From an uncultured Pseudomonadales bacterium (GTDB lineage: Bacteria > Pseudomonadota > Gammaproteobacteria > Pseudomonadales > Azotimanducaceae), in the NCBI GenBank assembly GCA_951813295.1, contig CATOTI010000002.1:3296522-3360521 (forward strand): a stretch of 64,000 nt of DNA, read 5' to 3'. Under the pieces are notes generated by a model. The model was not told where the DNA came from and did not search any database. It worked only from the letters and a program-made list of their open reading frames with translations. Positions 31,752-42,200 of the stretch are shown here, piece by piece. The stretch's first letter is position 1; the number at the start of each line of letters is the position of its first letter. The position numbers and the translations under genes were made by a program.

Positions 31752-33338
31752 ATGCCTGATTCGGATTACGGCCGGCGGCGGACGTTCGCGATCATCTCCC
31801 ATCCCGATGCCGGTAAGACGACCGTAACCGAAAAGCTGCTGCTCTTCGGCAAAGCGATCAAGTTGGCGGGTACGGTCAAGGCGAGAAAGTCGGATCGTCA
31901 CGCGACGTCGGATTGGATGGCTATGGAGCAGGCGCGCGGTATCTCCGTCACGACCTCCGTGATGCAGTTCGACTTCCACGATCGAGTCGTGAACCTGCTC
32001 GACACACCGGGGCACGAAGACTTCTCGGAGGACACCTACCGCACGCTGACGGCCGTGGACTCGGCCATGATGGTGATCGATGGCGCGCGCGGCGTTGAAC
32101 CGCGCACGATCAAGCTGTTGGAAGTGTGTCGTTTGCGGGACACGCCGATTCTCACGTTCATCAACAAGCTGGATCGTGAAATTCGTGACCCTATCGAGAT
32201 TCTCGACGAGATCGAGGACGTCCTGCAGATCGAATGTGCGCCGATGAACTGGCCGATTGGGATGGGTCGGCATTTCCGCGGGATCTACGACTTCGCGAAG
32301 GACAAGATCACCTGCTACGAAGGTGGTCACGGCGCGACCGTGCATGCCTTTGCCACGATTGAGGGGCTCGATTCCGAGGCAGCGACCACCTGGCTCGGTC
32401 ACGACGCGGACGACTTTCGAGAGGAGGTCGAACTCGTGCGCGGCGCGAGTCATACCTTCGATCACGACGCCTTCCTCGAAGGCACGCGATCGCCCGTGTT
32501 CTTCGGCACCGCGCTTGGCAACTTCGGCGTCGACAAGGTCCTCGAGCATTTCGTCGAGTACGCGCCGGCGCCGCGGGCTCGCGCCACACACGATCGTGAA
32601 GTCACGCCGGACGAAGATGCGTTCTCGGGTTTCGTCTTCAAGATTCAGGCGAACATGGATCCGAAACACCGCGACCGGATCGCCTTTCTGCGCGTTTGCT
32701 CCGGCCGGTACCGGCAGGGCATGCGAATGCGTCACGTGCGGTTGGGTCGCGACGTGAAGGTGTCGGATGCGGTGACCTTCATGGCGGGCGACCGTGTGCA
32801 GGCGGAAGAAGCCTTCGCCGGGGACATCATCGGGATGCACAACCACGGATCCATCCAGATCGGCGACACGTTCTCGGAAGGTGAAGCGCTCGCGTTTCGG
32901 GGCATTCCAAACTTTGCGCCGGAGCTTTTTCGAGTCGTGCGGGTGCGTGACCCGCTCAAGACGAAGCAACTCGAGAAAGGGGTTCGCCAGCTAGCGGAGG
33001 AAGGGGCTACACAGGTCTTCTTTCCCATGACGCGCAATGCCATCGTGATCGGCGCCGTCGGCGTGTTGCAGTTCGATCTCGTGGCGTATCGACTGCAGGA
33101 TGAGTATCGGGCGGACTGTGTCTTCGAGACGTCGAGTGTTTTCACTGCTCGCTGGATCGAGTGCGACGACGCGAAGATGCTTGGCGACTTCCGAGCGAAG
33201 AACGAAGACAACCTCGCCATCGACGGCGGTGGATACCTCGCCTATCTCGCGCCGACTCGCGCCAACCTGATGCTCGCCCAGGAACGTTGGCCGGACGTGC
33301 GTTTCGTTGCGACCCGAGAGCACGTCGCGCTCGGTTGA
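31752..33338 (+). CDS. prfC: Peptide chain release factor 3
   Basis: This is a 528-residue translational GTPase, near-identical in length to E. coli RF3 (529). GTPase motifs: G1 SHPDAGKTT, switch I with [16 protein letters not shown]3 DTPGHEDF, G4 NKLD. It recycles RF1/RF2 from the ribosome after peptide release. The start is ATG 31752 ([18 protein letters not shown]); the open frame extends upstream but not in family-like sequence. It follows rimI by 84 bases and has a good -10 box of its own. Confidence 0.96.
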   Translation: MPDSDYGRRRTFAIISHPDAGKTTVTEKLLLFGKAIKLAGTVKARKSDRHATSDWMAMEQARGISVTTSVMQFDFHDRVVNLLDTPGHEDFSEDTYRTLTAVDSAMMVIDGARGVEPRTIKLLEVCRLRDTPILTFINKLDREIRDPIEILDEIEDVLQIECAPMNWPIGMGRHFRGIYDFAKDKITCYEGGHGATVHAFATIEGLDSEAATTWLGHDADDFREEVELVRGASHTFDHDAFLEGTRSPVFFGTALGNFGVDKVLEHFVEYAPAPRARATHDREVTPDEDAFSGFVFKIQANMDPKHRDRIAFLRVCSGRYRQGMRMRHVRLGRDVKVSDAVTFMAGDRVQAEEAFAGDIIGMHNHGSIQIGDTFSEGEALAFRGIPNFAPELFRVVRVRDPLKTKQLEKGVRQLAEEGATQVFFPMTRNAIVIGAVGVLQFDLVAYRLQDEYRADCVFETSSVFTARWIECDDAKMLGDFRAKNEDNLAIDGGGYLAYLAPTRANLMLAQERWPDVRFVATREHVALG

Positions 33339-33360
33339 AAAAAGCGTTTAGGCTCAGTTT

Positions 33361-34134
33361 ATGGACGAATTACCACACGCCAGAGCCCTCGAGGAGTTCC
33401 TCGGCCAGGGCGTGAGTGCGCTCGAGGGGGCGTTGATCGTCGCTCGGATCGTCGACGCCGAAAAAGCCGACGAGGTCGCCGCGCGACGTCGGATCGACGA
33501 ACTCGCCGCTGCTGTGCGCGAACCGCGCGCCGCGGGGGTCGTCGAAACGCTCATCGAGCAGGACTTCGCGGGTGCCGGCGACAACTACTACGACGTCAAC
33601 AATAGCGTCATCGACTACGTCCTCAGCGAGAAGCGCGGTATTCCGATCAGCCTCGGAGTCGTCGCTATGGGCGTCGCCGAGCGCCTTGGGCTCGACACCG
33701 TCGGAGTCAACTTCCCACGCCATTTTCTGATCACGATCGAAAACGACCTCGTCGACCCTTACGGCTTGCGCGTGACATCGGTCGCCGAATGTCGTCGTTG
33801 GCTCGAGGCCAACAAGGTCGCCGAAGCGGATGCGTTCGCGGTCGCGAAACCGGGCGATATCGTCCTGCGGATGCTCAACAACGTGCGAATCCTTCTGCAT
33901 CGACAACGCGATTTTTCCCGAGCGTTGGCGATATCGGACTACCAGCTTCTGATCGTCCCTGATCACTACGGCCTCTACATCGAACGGGCTGACGCGTGGG
34001 GCGCGCTCGGGGCGCCCGACATGGCGAAGGGCGAACTCGAGAAGGCGTTGTCCTGCGCGCCGAGCGAGGCCATCGCGAAGCGGTTGCGCGATCGTATCGA
34101 TCAGACGGGCGCGCCGCCTTCGGTCCTCAACTGA
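33361..34134 (+). CDS. SirB1 family (transglutaminase-like/TPR) protein
   Basis: This is a 257-residue protein. The N-terminal half carries the SirB1 transglutaminase-like signature YYDVNNSVIDYVLSEKRGIPISLGVVAMGVAERLGL and VNFPRHFLITIE with the DPYG motif; the C-terminal part (residues 170-250) has TPR-like helices (MLNNVRILLHRQRDFSRALAISDYQLLIVP). In many proteobacteria sirB1 is near prmC/hemK; function is not established. It starts at ATG 33361, 22 bases after prfC, and ends two bases before the HAD gene, so a prfC-sirB1-HAD operon is plausible. Confidence 0.87.
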   Translation: MDELPHARALEEFLGQGVSALEGALIVARIVDAEKADEVAARRRIDELAAAVREPRAAGVVETLIEQDFAGAGDNYYDVNNSVIDYVLSEKRGIPISLGVVAMGVAERLGLDTVGVNFPRHFLITIENDLVDPYGLRVTSVAECRRWLEANKVAEADAFAVAKPGDIVLRMLNNVRILLHRQRDFSRALAISDYQLLIVPDHYGLYIERADAWGALGAPDMAKGELEKALSCAPSEAIAKRLRDRIDQTGAPPSVLN

Positions 34135-34136
34135 CC

Positions 34137-34961
34137 GTGGCTGATGTCGCGATGGTCGTGAGCGACCTCGATGGCACGTTACTCGATGGCACCAGTCAGC
34201 TTTCTCTCGGGAATCGCGCGGCGCTCATCCGGTTGGGTGAAGCCGGCATCGTTCGGGTCGTCGCGACCGGCCGATCGCTCTTTGCGGCCCGGCGTGTCAT
34301 CGATGCTGAGTTCCCGATCGATTATCTGGCGTTTTCGTCCGGGGCCGGGATCGTTCACTGGCGATCGCAGAAGCTGCTGCGGACGTGGCACCTGGCACCC
34401 GTCCGAGCGGCGCAGGCACGTAATGTCTGCCGCGAGCTCGATCTCGACTTCATGGTGCATGACGCGATCCCAAACAATCATCGGTTCGAGTACGAACGAT
34501 CGCATCGCCGGAACGCGGATTTCGATCGGCGTCTCGAGCGTTATGCGGCGTTTTCATCGCGCGGTTCCGGCGCGTCGTTTCGGCGCGTTACGCAGCTCGT
34601 CGCGGTCGCCCGTCCGGACGAGCGAGATCGATTCGATGCGGTTCGAGACGCGCTGACCGGCGTCAATGTCGTCTTGGCGACGTCGCCGCTCGATCACGAG
34701 TCGCACTGGATCGAAATCCTCAACCGGCGCGCCAGTAAATCCCACGCCGCGAGTTGGCTCGCTGCAATCGCCGGTATCAGCCCACGCGCAGTGGCCGCGA
34801 TCGGGAACGACTACAACGACGTCGATCTCTTGCACTGGGCAGGCGACGGGTACGTCGTGGCGAATGCACCGGAGGAACTCCGGTCGGGTTTCACGACGCT
34901 GCCCGCGAACTCGGCCGATGGCTTTAGCGCGTTGGTCGACCGGGTCGTAGCGGGCGCGTGA
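34137..34961 (+). CDS. Cof-type HAD family hydrolase
   Basis: This is a 274-residue phosphatase read from GTG 34137, two bases after the SirB1 stop (GTGGCTGATGTC). HAD motif I is VVSDLDGTLLDG with the nucleophile and general-acid Asp, motif II ATGRS, motif III the Lys of SKSHAASWL, motif IV AIGNDYNDVDLL. The C2-type cap lies between motifs II and III, typical of Cof/IIB sugar-phosphate or cofactor phosphatases. Substrate unknown. The stop (34959-34961) is followed at once by a hairpin shared with the convergent fabY gene. Confidence 0.87.
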   Translation: MADVAMVVSDLDGTLLDGTSQLSLGNRAALIRLGEAGIVRVVATGRSLFAARRVIDAEFPIDYLAFSSGAGIVHWRSQKLLRTWHLAPVRAAQARNVCRELDLDFMVHDAIPNNHRFEYERSHRRNADFDRRLERYAAFSSRGSGASFRRVTQLVAVARPDERDRFDAVRDALTGVNVVLATSPLDHESHWIEILNRRASKSHAASWLAAIAGISPRAVAAIGNDYNDVDLLHWAGDGYVVANAPEELRSGFTTLPANSADGFSALVDRVVAGA

Positions 34962-34964
34962 TTC

Positions 34965-34981
34965 GGGCGCGAGGCGCGCCC
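34965..34981. terminator. Perfect 7-bp hairpin between convergent HAD and fabY genes
   Basis: GGGCGCG (34965-34971), loop AGG and CGCGCCC (34975-34981) fill the 20-base gap exactly between the two stop codons. There is no U tract on either side; the role as a bidirectional terminator is inferred from position. Confidence 0.4.
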
Positions 34982-36832
34982 TCAGGACATGTCGTCGAAC
35001 GGATTCTCGAGGTTCAAGAGCACGGGTTGTCCGAAGCCGGGGATCTCGATCGCGCTGTCCGAGAGGGTCAGGTCGTCACCTTCGAGCACCCCTTCACCGA
35101 ACTGATAGATGGGTGATGCTTCGCCCGCGGTCGCGGCAGCGTCGTAGTCCATCGCGCTCGCCCGTACCGCTTCGTTGCGTCTTGCGTGCTCGGTCAATGC
35201 CGCTTGGCCGTGACGTGCGGCGAGCATCTTCTTGGTGGTGTGAGGTGCCAACACGAGTCCGGTGGCGTTGTTGCCGCCGAATCCTTTCGAATTCACGAAC
35301 GTGATGTCCATGGACTCGGGGTCGAACTGCGTGTGATCGCTTCCGATGATGAGGTTACTCGCGAAGACGTCGTCGGCCGGTTCGTTGATGGTCGCGATGC
35401 CGGGGATCAACCCGTATTGCCAGGCGCCGAGAGAGAAGGCGACTTGATCACCGGACGCCGGTGCGAGCGTGTGGCCGAGGTAGGCCTTGATCGCGGCGAC
35501 TGGCCATTTCTCGATGCCGAATTGCTTCGCCATCTCGTTCAGGATATGCGACTCGGTCACGCGGTTCTGCGGGGTTCCCGTGCCATGCGCGTGAACGTAC
35601 GAGCGGTGTCGGATCGCCTCGGCGCCGAGCATGGATCGGCCGAGTGACAGGGCTTTGCCCACGGTCACGTAGTTGCCGACGCCGGGCCCGGGGATCGACT
35701 TTTTGAACCCGTCTGCGTTGACGAAAACATCGGGGATCGCGCCGTAGATATCAGCACCGATTTCGAGCGCCAGTTCGTCGTCGACGAGCACTACGTAGAC
35801 GGCCGCTTCGGCCAGCGTAAATCCGGCGTTCTCCGCGAACGGTCGGCAAGCCCGGCGATTGTCGACGACGTCGGTGCCGTCGATCGCCATCAGGGTTTCG
35901 TCTTCGGCGAGTGCACCCATGGTGCGATACGCCTCGACGATCTCCGGAATGATCGGGGCTTCGGCGCCGCCGACGACCGCAACGCGGCATCTTCCGGCCC
36001 GAATGTCGTGCACGGCATTGCGCAGGTTGTAGAGGAACGTTGCGCAGGCGCCGATGACGCCGCCGGTCGATCCGACGCTGCCGATGACGTAGGCGTTGAT
36101 GAAATCCGCGGGCATCTCGCAGAGCCCGAGTGCCGCCTGTTTCGAGGTCGGCCGCTTGCCCATCATCGGAGCCTGCATCATGCCGCCGCTGCCGTACGCG
36201 TCGAGCTGGCCCATGGCCGACCCCGAGTACGCGGCAAACTCATCCGGGCGAACGAGATTCTTGATGTCCTGCCACGCGATACCGACCGATCGGATTGCAT
36301 CGGAAGCCCCGTAGACCGTGAGCTGAAGCCCGCGCGGATGACTACGTGACTGGTACAGCGAGCCGGGGTCGAACCCCGTCGGTGCTTGGCCCGCCGACGA
36401 CACCTTAGAGACCCGTGTGTCCGAGATGAGCACATCGGCCTTTTCGACCGTGACCTGGATCGCGCCGTCGGCGAGTTCGGTCACGTTCCAGTTATCGGGG
36501 AGTGTCTCCGGTCGGTGGCGCGCGGAGAGCGTGAACGTGACGTGTGAGTTCCCGTCACTGGGCTGAAGTTTCGCGCTCCGTTGAATATGAATGGCATCGG
36601 GATCGAAACAGTCGACCCGTCGAATGAGTGTGTTGTCGTTGATGTGGTCACGAACCGCCGCGTCGGTCGACGGTTCGTCGATGTTCATGAGTCCGGCGAG
36701 ACTCGCATATGTGTCGTCGACATCATTCTTGGCGAGCGCGTCGATCACGGTGCGCCGATAGGCGTGGTGAAACGAGATTCTCCCGGCGGGGTTGACGCCG
36801 CCGAGACCGACGATGACGGGAAGTCGCTGCAC
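34982..36832 (-). CDS. fabY: Beta-ketoacyl synthase of the FabY type
   Basis: This 616-residue protein resembles Pseudomonas aeruginosa FabY (PA5174, about 634 residues): the N-terminus MQRLPVIVGLGGVNPAGR, then FHHAYRRTVIDAL, is close to my recollection of it. FabY starts fatty-acid synthesis by condensing acetyl-CoA with malonyl-ACP, replacing FabH. The thiolase-fold triad is Cys263 in VIGACATFL, His416 in VHAHGTGTP and His454 in YLGHTLAPASGD. It lies 26 bases downstream of a thiolase gene on the same strand, and about 6 kb from a fused acyl-CoA carboxylase, which would supply malonyl-CoA. Confidence 0.88.
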   Translation of the reverse strand: MQRLPVIVGLGGVNPAGRISFHHAYRRTVIDALAKNDVDDTYASLAGLMNIDEPSTDAAVRDHINDNTLIRRVDCFDPDAIHIQRSAKLQPSDGNSHVTFTLSARHRPETLPDNWNVTELADGAIQVTVEKADVLISDTRVSKVSSAGQAPTGFDPGSLYQSRSHPRGLQLTVYGASDAIRSVGIAWQDIKNLVRPDEFAAYSGSAMGQLDAYGSGGMMQAPMMGKRPTSKQAALGLCEMPADFINAYVIGSVGSTGGVIGACATFLYNLRNAVHDIRAGRCRVAVVGGAEAPIIPEIVEAYRTMGALAEDETLMAIDGTDVVDNRRACRPFAENAGFTLAEAAVYVVLVDDELALEIGADIYGAIPDVFVNADGFKKSIPGPGVGNYVTVGKALSLGRSMLGAEAIRHRSYVHAHGTGTPQNRVTESHILNEMAKQFGIEKWPVAAIKAYLGHTLAPASGDQVAFSLGAWQYGLIPGIATINEPADDVFASNLIIGSDHTQFDPESMDITFVNSKGFGGNNATGLVLAPHTTKKMLAARHGQAALTEHARRNEAVRASAMDYDAAATAGEASPIYQFGEGVLEGDDLTLSDSAIEIPGFGQPVLLNLENPFDDMS

Positions 36833-36858
36833 GTTGATGTCCTGAGTGGGTACGACCG

Positions 36859-38004
36859 TTAAACCGTCTCGATTGCCACGGCGGTTGCTTCGCCGCCGCC
36901 GATGCAGAGCGATGCGATGCCGCGTTTACCGCCTGTCGCCTCGAGCGCGTGGACGAGCGTCACGATCAAGCGCGAGCCGGTCGATCCGATCGGGTGCCCT
37001 TGTGCGCAGGCACCGCCGTAAAGATTGACTTTGTTGACGTCGAGACCGAGCTCGTCGATTGCCATCATCGGCACGCAGGCAAAGGCTTCGTTGATTTCGA
37101 AAACATCAACGTCGTCTTTCGACCATCCGATGTTGGCCAGAAGTTTCGCCATCGCGCCCGCTGGTGCGACCGTGAATTCGGATGGATGAATCGAATGTGT
37201 GGCGTGGCCGACGATGCGAGCGAGTGGATTCATGCCCGCGGCGGCTGCCTCGTTTGCGATGACGAGAGCTGATGCCCCGTCGGAGATCGAGCTCGCGTTT
37301 GCCGCGGTGATCGTGCCGTCTTTCTTGAAGGCGGGGCGAAGCGACGGAATACGGTCGACCTTCGATCGCCGCGGTTGTTCGTCTTCATTCACGTCGTCGA
37401 GCGCGCTGATCTCGCTCGTGAGCGACCCGTTTTCCATGGCCGCGAGCGCCTTCGTGACGGAGCTGATCGCGAATTCGTCCATCGCCTCACGCGTCACCTG
37501 GCGGGAGTCGGCCGTGTCCTGCGCGAAACTGCCCATCGATCCGCCGGATTCGGCGTCTTCGAGTCCATCGAGGAACATTGAATCCTTGACCTCGCCGTGG
37601 CCCATCCGGAAGCCGCTGCGCGCCTTCTCGATGAGGTAGGGGGCGTTGGTCATGCTTTCCATGCCCCCGGCGACGACGCACGACGCGCTGCCGGCACGAA
37701 TCAGATCGGTCGCGAGCATCGTGGCCTTCATCCCCGAGCCGCAGACCTTGTTGATGGTCGTGGCGCCCACGGCATCGGGCAGACCGGCCTGACGCATCGC
37801 CTGGCGGGCCGGTGCCTGTTTGACGCCGGCACTGACGACGTTGCCGATGAAGACCTCGTCGACGGCATCGTCCGCGACACCGGCGTGCTCGAGCGCTGAG
37901 CGGATCGCGTGCCCGCCGAGATCCGGTGCGGAGTACTTCGACAAAGCGCCTTGAAAGCTGCCAATGGGGGTGCGTTTCGCGCCGAGGATGAAAGCGTCTG
38001 TCAT
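36859..38004 (-). CDS. Acetyl-CoA C-acyltransferase (thiolase)
   Basis: This is a 381-residue thiolase. The acylated Cys88 lies in NKVCGSGMKA; EINEAFACVPM (usually NEAFA), GGACAQGHPIGSTGSR (catalytic His) and SLCIGGGEATAVAIE (second Cys, usually CxGGG) complete the active site. The N-terminus reads DAFILGAKRTPIGSFQGALSK, as in biosynthetic or degradative thiolases of about 390 residues. It cleaves or condenses 3-ketoacyl-CoAs. It is probably co-transcribed with fabY downstream; the upstream gap to moaB is 48 bases. Confidence 0.92.
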   Translation of the reverse strand: MTDAFILGAKRTPIGSFQGALSKYSAPDLGGHAIRSALEHAGVADDAVDEVFIGNVVSAGVKQAPARQAMRQAGLPDAVGATTINKVCGSGMKATMLATDLIRAGSASCVVAGGMESMTNAPYLIEKARSGFRMGHGEVKDSMFLDGLEDAESGGSMGSFAQDTADSRQVTREAMDEFAISSVTKALAAMENGSLTSEISALDDVNEDEQPRRSKVDRIPSLRPAFKKDGTITAANASSISDGASALVIANEAAAAGMNPLARIVGHATHSIHPSEFTVAPAGAMAKLLANIGWSKDDVDVFEINEAFACVPMMAIDELGLDVNKVNLYGGACAQGHPIGSTGSRLIVTLVHALEATGGKRGIASLCIGGGEATAVAIETV

Positions 38005-38052
38005 GGTGGGTCCTTAATCAGAACTGGGCTAATCGGGTGTTCCGGTCGAGCA

Positions 38053-38571
38053 TCACGCGGGAGCGGTTTCTTTGAAGCGTGGAATCAGCTCCGCAAAGTT
38101 ACAGGGCCTAAAGTCGACGTCCAACTGGTTGCGCAGGATCTTCTCCCAGCCGGTCCGACAGGCGTTCGTCGACCCTGGTAGGGCGAAGATGAGCGTGCCG
38201 TTGGCGAGGCCGCCGACCGCTCTGGACTGAATCGTCGAGCTTCCAATCTCGTCGAATGAGATCGCACGAAAGAGTTCACCGAATCCCTCGATGGATTTAT
38301 CGAACAGTGGCTGAAGCGCTTCGGGGGTGCTGTCGCGACCGGTGAACCCGGTGCCGCCGGTCGTCACGATCGCGTCGACGTCGTCCCGTGCGATCCAGCC
38401 GGAGACGACCGCACGGATTCGATAAATGTCGTCCTGGACGATCTGACGGTCCGCGAGCCGATGGCCGTCCTCGGTGAGCTTCTCCTCGAGAAGGTCACCC
38501 GACCGATCGTCGGCGAGCGTGCGCGTGTCCGAAACCGTCAGGACGGCGATTGCCAGGGGAAGACCAATCAA
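38053..38571 (-). CDS. moaB: Molybdenum cofactor biosynthesis protein B
   Basis: This is a 172-residue MoaB/Mog-fold protein, cytoplasmic, acting in adenylation of molybdopterin. It matches E. coli MoaB throughout: IAVLTVSDTRT, VVSGWIARDDVDAIVTTGGTGFTGRD, PLFDKSIEGFGELFRAISFDEIGSSTIQSRAVGGLANGTLIFALPGS and RPCNF near the end. The start is uncertain: TTG 38571 with AGAGAGG upstream gives a family-length protein, whereas GTG 38610 would add 13 residues unlike MoaB. A strongly structured region lies upstream (38654-38745). Moco is needed by molybdoenzymes; none is in the window. Confidence 0.9.
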   Translation of the reverse strand: MIGLPLAIAVLTVSDTRTLADDRSGDLLEEKLTEDGHRLADRQIVQDDIYRIRAVVSGWIARDDVDAIVTTGGTGFTGRDSTPEALQPLFDKSIEGFGELFRAISFDEIGSSTIQSRAVGGLANGTLIFALPGSTNACRTGWEKILRNQLDVDFRPCNFAELIPRFKETAPA

Positions 38572-38653
38572 TGCGCTTTTTCCTCTCTTACTATCCTGTC
38601 GCGTTCGCACGGTTTACCGGCGCTTTCGCTCTATTGGCTGACGCTTTCGCTTC

Positions 38654-38704
38654 GTCTCGAGCGTTAGCCGCGGTGTTGTTTTGCTATCGGCTTGCGCTCG
38701 AGAC
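38654..38704. promoter_or_regulatory. Long imperfect hairpin upstream of moaB
   Basis: GTCTCGAGCG (38654-38663) pairs perfectly with CGCTCGAGAC (38695-38704). Inside, AGCCG (38666-38670) pairs with CGGCT (38688-38692), leaving a 17-base loop. On the reverse strand this lies 83-133 bases before the moaB start and is followed by two GCGAAAGC mini-hairpins (GNRA-type loops). It could be a moaB leader element or part of a small RNA read on the plus strand. Confidence 0.35.
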
Positions 38705-38722
38705 CCGACGTCAGATCATTTC

Positions 38723-38745
38723 CGGCGCGCGTGCGCCGAATTTTT
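38723..38745 (+). terminator. Rho-independent terminator-like hairpin with T run, no upstream gene
   Basis: CGGCGC (38723-38728), loop GCGT and GCGCCG (38733-38738) are followed by AATTTTT. This is a good intrinsic terminator on the plus strand, yet no plus-strand gene precedes it: moaB is on the other strand. It may end an unrecognised small RNA that includes the hairpin at 38654-38704. Confidence 0.4.
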
Positions 38746-39217
38746 GCTGAAGGGCTGATGAAGGGTTAATTGAGAAAGCGCCGCTATCGGGGCCATGAGG
38801 GCGTCACAAACCTCGTTCGCTTGGTCGAAATCGTTCGGAACATCCTTGGGCGAGCACGCAAAATCGGCCGCGCAAATTGCGGTCAATGTGACGAGTACAT
38901 TACAGTAGCGCGCTGACTTCGTTCAATCGAACACGCGTCGTAAACGCCCGGATTTTCTACAAATAACCGCTTGCGGCCGCCCCTCGTTCATGGATGCGAA
39001 TCTCCCTTTGCCGAATAGCCCGAAAGTGCCAACCAGGCGCCGGCGTCATCGGCCGACGGTGTCGTACACGTCACCGTTTACTCGTCTGGAATCAATGTGT
39101 TGTGCAACCTCACGGGCTAAGTTGCGGCTTTGTTCGCAGGCGATCACCACGGTAGCATCCGCGAATTCTCATGATCGGTCGGCGCTTTGAAGCTTTGAAT
39201 AGGCACCTCGAAATCGC
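38746..39217. other. Non-coding leader region of the carboxylase gene
   Basis: These 472 bases hold no gene that I can support. Reading frames are short and carry no family motifs, and no tRNA-like fold or strong promoter was recognised. The region presumably contains the promoter and 5' leader of the large carboxylase gene. Confidence 0.5.
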
Positions 39218-42200
39218 ATGTCTGTAGAAGCGATGCAGAACGGGTCGGGTGATCAGCTCTTCCTGATCGCTGAGACGCTGGCGCAGGACACTTCGCTCCT
39301 GCCGGCGACGCAAGAAGCCTTTGACCCGCCGTTGCGGGGCGTGTTGTCCGAACAGGCCATCCGGCGCGAGGCCGAGCAACTCGATCATCTGGACATCGAT
39401 TCTTATATCGAAGCGGTGGTCAATCGGGTCGAGGATCCCGCGCGCCAAGCGGCACCCGAGATCATTCGCGAACTCGGCGTCGTGATGGAGGAGACCTCGG
39501 AGGGTCCCTTCTTTGCCGCGGTCGTGCGGATGGATTTCGGCGACGTGCAGCGCGCGATCGGCTTCATCGCCCAGGATCGTGCGGTGCGAAGCGGCGAGTG
39601 GATGCCCGAGCATCACCTCATGGCGGCCGAGAAAATCGAGGATTTCTGTAACCGAAGCTTGCCGATCGTGAGCTTGATGGACACGCCCGGCGCTGCTGGA
39701 AGCGCCGAGGCGAATCGTGCCAATCAAGCTCACTCCATCTCCCGGCTCATCGCCGAGATGTCCAACACGGACGTGCCGAACATCGGGGTCGTCTATGGCG
39801 TCGGCTATTCGGGCGGGGCGATCCCGCTGGCAGCCAGCAACCTGATCCTGGCGCTGCGCGATGGCGTCTTCTCGACGATCCAGCCGCGCGGCCTCGCGAG
39901 CATCGCCCGGCGGCTGAACCTCTCCTGGCAACAGTGCGCCAAGCAGGTCGGAATTTCCGCGATCGAGCTGAAGACGCAAGGCAACATCGACGCAGTGGTG
40001 GACTTCGTGCCGGGCGAGGCGGTGGCGAACTTAGCTGACGCGATCGTTTCCGGCGTACAGCACATCGAAGAGAGCACGAAGCGGTTCGTGCGTGAAAACC
40101 CCTACATCATCGATCACTACCGGTTGAGCCTCGAACGTTACTTGAATCCATCGGAGCGACTGCGGGCATTCGAAGCGAGTGCGGCGCTCACGCTGACGAA
40201 GAACCCGACCGAATACCTCAACGTGTTCGGCGTGGCTTATCGATACCTACGCTATCTCCGCGTGCGCCGACGTATCCGCGCCACATCGTCGTCGGCCTAC
40301 GGGCGACTCTCCGAGCAGGAGACCCCGGCGGGTGAACTGGGTGCTCGGGCCGACCGTGAACGGCGCCTGACCTATCTGCGCTGGCTCCAGGATCCGGACC
40401 GCGTGATTTACGACGACACATTGTCGAAGGCGTGGAAGAACTACGGCGAAAAGCTCGCCGCGGTGGACGGGGATCGTGGACGAATCGCGCAGATCTTCCT
40501 CGGTGAGCCGAAGCAGAAATACGACGAAGCCCGGACGAACCTGCTGCACGCGGTCGGCAAGTACATGTACAACCGCTGGAAAGGCGACGCGGCCGGAAAT
40601 TTCGCCGCCCTCGCCGCACTCGCGAAGACGCCTGAAGACGCGGGTCACGTCATCCGCGTCGGTGATCTCGTCGATCCGCGTCAATTCATCGTCGCGATCC
40701 GCAACGACCGCGTGCTCGGCTCGGTGTTGCGAGAGCAATTCAGCCACGAGGGTGCGAAGCTTTTCGTCGACGAACTCGCGGACAAGTCGGACGCGTTCCT
40801 GCGCGCCGAACTCGCCGTCCAGCTCAACATGCTGCTCACTGGCGGGCCGCTCATCGAGCATGTCGCCGAGGATGAACTCGCCGTCGAGATCAAGAACCGT
40901 GTGCACGCGCAGCGCTCGACGCTGGCGGCGAATCGGACGTTGATCGACGCGTTCTTCGAAGCGCAACTCCTTCGCGCGGAGCGAGATACCACCGATAGCG
41001 AGCTCACGATCGTCGATCTCGTGCTGCGGGAGGAACTCTCCGAGGATTTCGTCGGCGAGTGCGAGAACTTCCTGCTGTTCGACTCGGTATACGACCAGGT
41101 GCTCGAGAACCTCGACACGATCGCCCAGGAAGCCGAGTCGACCCGGGCGCTCGCGAGAGATTCCGTGCGCCAGTTGATCGACAAGACGCTGGGTCTTGCC
41201 CTTGCGGCCTTCGGAGACGACGACCCGGGCGAGAGCCGCCGGGCACGTTTCCTCGACTGGTACCTGTCGGTCGTCGAAGCGCCCAAATCGGCAGAGTTCT
41301 TCCACGCGGTCGAGGAGTGGAAGAAGACCTCGTTCGCGCACGCATCGGACACGCTTCTGACGGTCGTCACGTTCCTTTTCGAGCGATTGCTCGTGAGCTA
41401 TTTGCGATCGCAATGGGACGGTCGCAAGTACGACGGGCGCATCGCGCCGAAAAACATCGGCCGCAAGAAGGACTTCTGGAACCGGCTCAATCAGGCGTAC
41501 CGGGACCTTCGTCTACACAACACGCTGCGCCGCTACACGACGCGCGTTCACTACCAGGATTTCCTCGACCGATTCTTCCTCGAATGGACCGAGACGAACC
41601 CCGAGCTCTTGAGCTCGGATCCGTGCCAGTTCCCCGGGTTCCGGCTCTCGATCGAATCGGCGCTCAACGATGGCAAAGCGCCTGCGGGTGTCGTCACGGG
41701 CATCGGCCGGTTCGACAGCGGCGCCGGCGGGGTCGAGGTGGGCGCGGTCATTTCGAACGCCGACTTCAAAGCCGGCGCATTCGACATGGCGAGTGCCGAG
41801 AAATTCTGCAAGCTCATGGTCGAGTGTGCCCAGCGACAGCTCCCGATCGTCTGTTTCATCTCTTCGAGCGGGATGCAGACGATGGAAGGCGCTGGCGCGC
41901 TCTTTTCGATGGCTGCGGTGAACGATCGCCTGACGCGGTTCGTCCGCGACTTCAATCTGCCGGTGATCGTCTTCGGCTACGGCAACTGTACCGGCGGCGC
42001 GCAGGCGAGCTTCGTGACGCATCCGCTCGTGCAGACCTACTACTTTTCCGGCGCAAGCATGCCGTTCGCCGGCCAGATCGTCGTCTCGAGCCATCTGCCG
42101 GCCGACTCGCAGATTTCGAACTACCTATCCAACGCAGCGGGCGCTATGCAGGGCCTCGTCAAGCATCCCTTCATCGAGGAACTGGACGGCGCGCTGCGTG

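Noticed and set aside
38550-38750. A 66-codon forward frame (SYYPVAFARFTGAF) overlapping the moaB start
   Set aside because: It overlaps the real gene and the terminator-like hairpin, has no good ribosome-binding site and resembles nothing known; the RNA-structure explanation fits better.
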